9,956 nt of DNA. Source: Gemmatimonadota bacterium (lineage in GTDB: Bacteria; Gemmatimonadota; Gemmatimonadetes; Palauibacterales; Palauibacteraceae). Position numbers and translations under genes: made by a program. Position 1 is the stretch's first letter; the number at the start of each line of letters is the position of its first letter. Below the pieces are notes generated by a model. That model made no database searches. It was given only the letters and a program-made list of their open reading frames with translations, and was not told where the DNA came from. Below, piece by piece: positions 6,228 to 9,956 of this stretch. The DNA is taken from positions 1 through 9,956 of the forward strand of contig JAMJQV010000381.1 of NCBI GenBank assembly GCA_023554435.1, in the 5' to 3' direction.

Positions 6228-6314
6228 GACGAATTCGCTCCGGATGGAGACGCTGGGCTGTGGCGGACAAACCGCCTTCAGCAGCGCCTTCAAGGTATCC
6301 GGCTGAAGTCTCCG

Positions 6315-8039
<1,725 letters not shown>

Positions 8040-8046
8040 CAGTATT

Positions 8047-8054
8047 CCTTCCTC
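8047..8054 (-). promoter_or_regulatory. Shine-Dalgarno sequence setting the mutase large-subunit start
   Basis: On the minus strand GAGGAAGG lies 7 bases before the ATG at 8039-8037. It supports this start over the in-frame ATG at 8375, which lies inside the upstream chaperone gene. It sits in the 119-base gap between the two genes. Confidence 0.65.
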
Positions 8055-8158
8055 GGTGGTATCGGGCGCGCCGCGCTGACAGACGCCGTGCACGAATATA
8101 CGCGATGGGTGGGAGGCCGTTCCAGTTCGACGCGCCTCGGAGAGCCCGAGTGCGGAAG

Positions 8159-9250
8159 TCAGTTCTCCGATCCCGGCCCCAGGCGGCGGGCGAGCCTGCG
8201 CGCGATCTCGTAGGGCGAGCCTGCGACCTGGTCGGCACTCTGCCCATCGTCGCCAATCCACTCCGTCCACACGGTCGCTGCCTGTCGCTGTACCGCCCGC
8301 TCCAGGACCCGCCGGGTATGCTCGATCGCGGCGAGGCGCCGCTGCTCGTCTAGCATACCCGTCTTCTCCAGCCACTCGAAATGGCCATCGAGTCGCTCCA
8401 CGAGCTCCGCGACGCCCTCACCCGTGGAGGCGGTACACTTGAGGACGGGAGCCTCCCAGTCCGGGATCTGCGGAGCGCCGCCGGAGTCGTCGCCATCGTC
8501 CGCCGGGTTCGAGCCGGCGAGGGCGATGGCCGTGAAGTCGACCCCATGGTGCGCCGGGGCGGCCGCCATCGGACTGCCCGCCCGGATCGCCTGGACGACT
8601 TCGATTTCCTTCTTCAGTCGGTCCGCGCCCGGTCGGTCCGCCTTGTTCACCACGAACAGGTCTGCCACCTCCATCAGTCCCGCCTTCATGGCCTGGATCC
8701 CATCCCCGGACTCGGGGACGAGCACGACGACTGTGGAATCCGCATTCGTCGCGACCTCCAGCTCCGACTGGCCCACGCCCACGGTCTCGAGAAGGACGTG
8801 GTCGAAGCCGAACGCATCCATGAGATCGGCGGCCTCGCGGGTCGTCGTGGCCAGGCCGCCATGCGAGCCGCGGCTGGCCATGGAGCGAATGAAGATCCCC
8901 GGCTCGGTGGCCAGGTCGTCCATGCGCACCCGATCGCCCAGCAGCGCACCTCCCGTGAACGGACTGCTGGGATCGACCGCCACGATACCCACCGTCTCGC
9001 CACGATCGCGAAGCAGCCGGGCCACAGCGGCCGTGAGCGTGGACTTCCCGGCGCCCGGCGGACCCGTCAGACCGATTCGCCGCGCCCGTCCGACCCCATC
9101 GTGGAGCGCATGCAGCAGGTCTTCAAAGCCGCCGGTCTGATTCTCGACCCGAGTGATGCAACGGGCCAGTGCGAGGGAATCGCCTGCTCTGAAGCGATCA
9201 GCCAGCCGCTGCAGCGACGGTGTGAGCGGACGCGCGGAGGTCTCATCCAT
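8159..9250 (-). CDS. meaB: MeaB-type GTPase chaperone of the B12-dependent mutase
   Basis: A 363-residue G3E-family P-loop GTPase (ArgK/MeaB/MMAA group). Motifs in order: Walker A GPPGAGKS (63-70), VAVDPSSPFTGGALLGDRVRM (switch region from residue 90), SRGSHGGLA (126-134), the ETVGVGQSE segment (155-163) with the G3 function, LVPESGDGIQAMKAG (177-191) and NKAD (202-205) for guanine recognition. The C-terminal helical part (from about 300, with EHTRRVLERAV) is the usual dimerisation arm. MeaB proteins gate loading of adenosylcobalamin into the mutase and help remove damaged cofactor. I start at the ATG at 9250 because it gives family length; the longer frame to 9424 adds low-complexity sequence crossing a hairpin. 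There is no strong Shine-Dalgarno sequence here, so this start is less certain. It is the first gene of the cluster, 119 bases before the mutase. In IcmF enzymes the same three parts are fused; here they are separate. Confidence 0.93.
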   Translation of the reverse strand: MDETSARPLTPSLQRLADRFRAGDSLALARCITRVENQTGGFEDLLHALHDGVGRARRIGLTGPPGAGKSTLTAAVARLLRDRGETVGIVAVDPSSPFTGGALLGDRVRMDDLATEPGIFIRSMASRGSHGGLATTTREAADLMDAFGFDHVLLETVGVGQSELEVATNADSTVVVLVPESGDGIQAMKAGLMEVADLFVVNKADRPGADRLKKEIEVVQAIRAGSPMAAAPAHHGVDFTAIALAGSNPADDGDDSGGAPQIPDWEAPVLKCTASTGEGVAELVERLDGHFEWLEKTGMLDEQRRLAAIEHTRRVLERAVQRQAATVWTEWIGDDGQSADQVAGSPYEIARRLARRLGPGSEN

Positions 9251-9300
9251 GCTGGCGAAACTGCCGCGGATGATCCGGCCCGGCAAGAAGTGGAACGCGA

Positions 9301-9334
9301 GACGGCCACCCCGGGAACCCCCGGAGTGGCCGTC
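9301..9334 (-). terminator. GC-rich hairpin between the right-edge gene and the chaperone gene
   Basis: Bases 9302-9315 and 9320-9333 form 14-base inverted arms (ACGGCCACCCCGGG and its near-perfect reverse complement, one mismatch) around the 4-base loop AACC, and G9301-C9334 adds a further pair. The hairpin starts 47 bases beyond the stop codon of the minus-strand gene at the right edge and ends 51 bases before the chaperone ATG. It probably ends the upstream transcript and separates it from the B12-mutase operon. There is no clear T-run after it on the minus strand, so this is a structural call and not a complete intrinsic terminator. Confidence 0.6.
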
Positions 9335-9380
9335 AGCCCTGCTACCGTCCGAATGCGTCGCTGACCTGCGCGGCCCGCTC

Positions 9381-9956
9381 CTACTTCGTGCGCACGATGG
9401 CCATGTACGGCATGATCGCGGCACTCACGTCGGCACCGGTGCCAGTTTCCATCAGGCGCAGGCCGGTTCCACCGGTCGCCGCATTCGCACGCAACGTGAC
9501 GTACGATGATGTGGCCGTGAACAGGTCCATGCCCAGGGAACTGGATACGTTGAGCACCCGACTGATTGGCATGAGGGGCCAACTTCCCGTCGGGCTGGCG
9601 ACGCCACCGATGCTCGGGTTGTTGTAGATATCGCGCATCCGGTACGACGTCGTCTGCAGCGACGCCCGGACGGGTCCACCGAGATCGTCCCGGTCCTCCA
9701 CCACCAGCATGGCCGCCCATTCCGCCGCAAGCATGTCGAACGGAACTCCGAACACGTTGCTCACCGCGTCTCGGGAATTCGTGGCCCCATCCGTGATCAG
9801 TGCCCGAGTCAGTTGCCACTCGGTCACCGGATCCCCGAACCGGTCGAGCAGATAGCGCACGAAGCTCCAGTTCGCTCCCCGCATTCGGAACGTCTCCATG
9901 CCGAGTGGATCTTCGGCGTTGAGGAGAGCCGCCGTGTCACCGGGAGCGTCCAGGTA
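9381..9956 (-). CDS. C-terminal part of a larger protein of unknown function, possibly secreted
   Basis: The frame is open at the window edge: codons run without a stop from base 9956 to a TAG at 9383-9381, giving 191 visible residues. The visible part begins YLDAPGDTAALLNAEDPLG and continues into METFRMRGANWSFVRYLLDRFGD, a helical segment that looks like the RGA-W-x-F-x-x-YL-D-RFGD stretch of some secreted metallopeptidase-like and surface proteins. A polar, Ser/Thr/Ala-rich C-terminal region follows (SSSLGMDLFTATSSYVTLRANAATGG), typical of a beta-sandwich tail on an exported protein. An internal ATG at 9899 exists, but the reading frame extends past it, so it should not be taken as the start. 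No catalytic motif such as HExxH lies in the visible part. The M30-like peptidase idea is weak, and the safest label is hypothetical C-terminal fragment. The hairpin downstream suggests it is not part of the mutase operon. Confidence 0.6.
   Translation of the reverse strand, partial: YLDAPGDTAALLNAEDPLGMETFRMRGANWSFVRYLLDRFGDPVTEWQLTRALITDGATNSRDAVSNVFGVPFDMLAAEWAAMLVVEDRDDLGGPVRASLQTTSYRMRDIYNNPSIGGVASPTGSWPLMPISRVLNVSSSLGMDLFTATSSYVTLRANAATGGTGLRLMETGTGADVSAAIMPYMAIVRTK

Noticed and set aside
6262..6276. Small GGCGG/CCGCC stem between the mutase large- and small-subunit genes
   Set aside because: The stem is only 5 bp in GC-rich sequence and has no T-run. It is too weak to call a terminator or regulator inside an operon.
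8095..8100. A TATATT hexamer on the minus strand upstream of the mutase gene as a possible -10 element
   Set aside because: No convincing -35 hexamer lies 16-18 bases upstream and the gene can be read from the chaperone transcript, so an internal promoter cannot be supported from sequence alone.
8040..8375. N-terminal extension of the mutase large subunit by 112 residues
   Set aside because: The extension is low-complexity, overlaps the conserved C-terminus of the chaperone gene, and the internal ATG at 8039 has a good ribosome-binding sequence and gives the expected length.
9251..9424. N-terminal extension of the chaperone by 58 residues
   Set aside because: It would run through the hairpin at 9301-9334 and the end of the neighbouring gene, and its sequence is Arg/Ser/Gly-rich without conservation features.

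Overview
This is a dense, high-GC, accessory-metabolism window from a bacterium that exports proteins through a classical signal-peptide pathway. Style and gene content suggest a Gemmatimonadota-like or similar high-GC Gram-negative heterotroph. That placement is inference only: there is no rRNA or taxonomic marker here. I see no tRNA, rRNA, CRISPR array, insertion sequence or phage gene, and no gene-free stretch longer than about 130 bases.

Left edge (1-705, plus strand): the C-terminal end of a thioredoxin-fold protein is followed by two tandem genes for small exported six-cysteine proteins. The two are diverged paralogs. Each has a predicted mature length of 45 residues and a shared CxxYC ... 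GCLxGC framework. A perfect 24-bp palindrome (728-751) separates this group from the converging minus-strand cluster.

Centre (9250 down to 753, minus strand): a nine-gene, apparently single-operon cluster. In transcription order it holds a MeaB-type GTPase chaperone, a coenzyme-B12 acyl-CoA mutase large subunit, its B12-binding small subunit, a biotin-dependent carboxyltransferase of the methylcrotonyl/geranyl-CoA type, the two halves of an AtuA-family protein as separate genes, a crotonase-fold enoyl-CoA hydratase-like protein, and two membrane proteins of unknown function. Two junctions are TGATG stop/start overlaps, one is an ATGA overlap and one gene starts with TTG; the rest are short gaps of up to 119 bases.

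The most informative point is the mutase active site. It aligns without gaps at the landmark residues to methylmalonyl-CoA mutase, but the two residues that recognise the substrate carboxylate are replaced: Tyr89 by Phe104 and Arg207 by Gln222. This is the Phe/Gln pair known from isobutyryl-CoA mutase. The enzyme would probably be auto-named methylmalonyl-CoA mutase, but is predicted to act on an uncharged branched acyl-CoA. Next to a methylcrotonyl-type carboxyltransferase, a split AtuA and a crotonase, this suggests a B12-dependent route for branched (possibly isovaleryl/pivalyl or terpenoid-derived) acyl-CoAs. No biotin carboxylase or biotin carrier gene lies in the window, so that subunit must come from elsewhere.

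Right edge (9381-9956, minus strand): the C-terminal part of a larger protein of unknown function, possibly secreted. A strong hairpin (9301-9334) lies between its stop codon and the chaperone gene.
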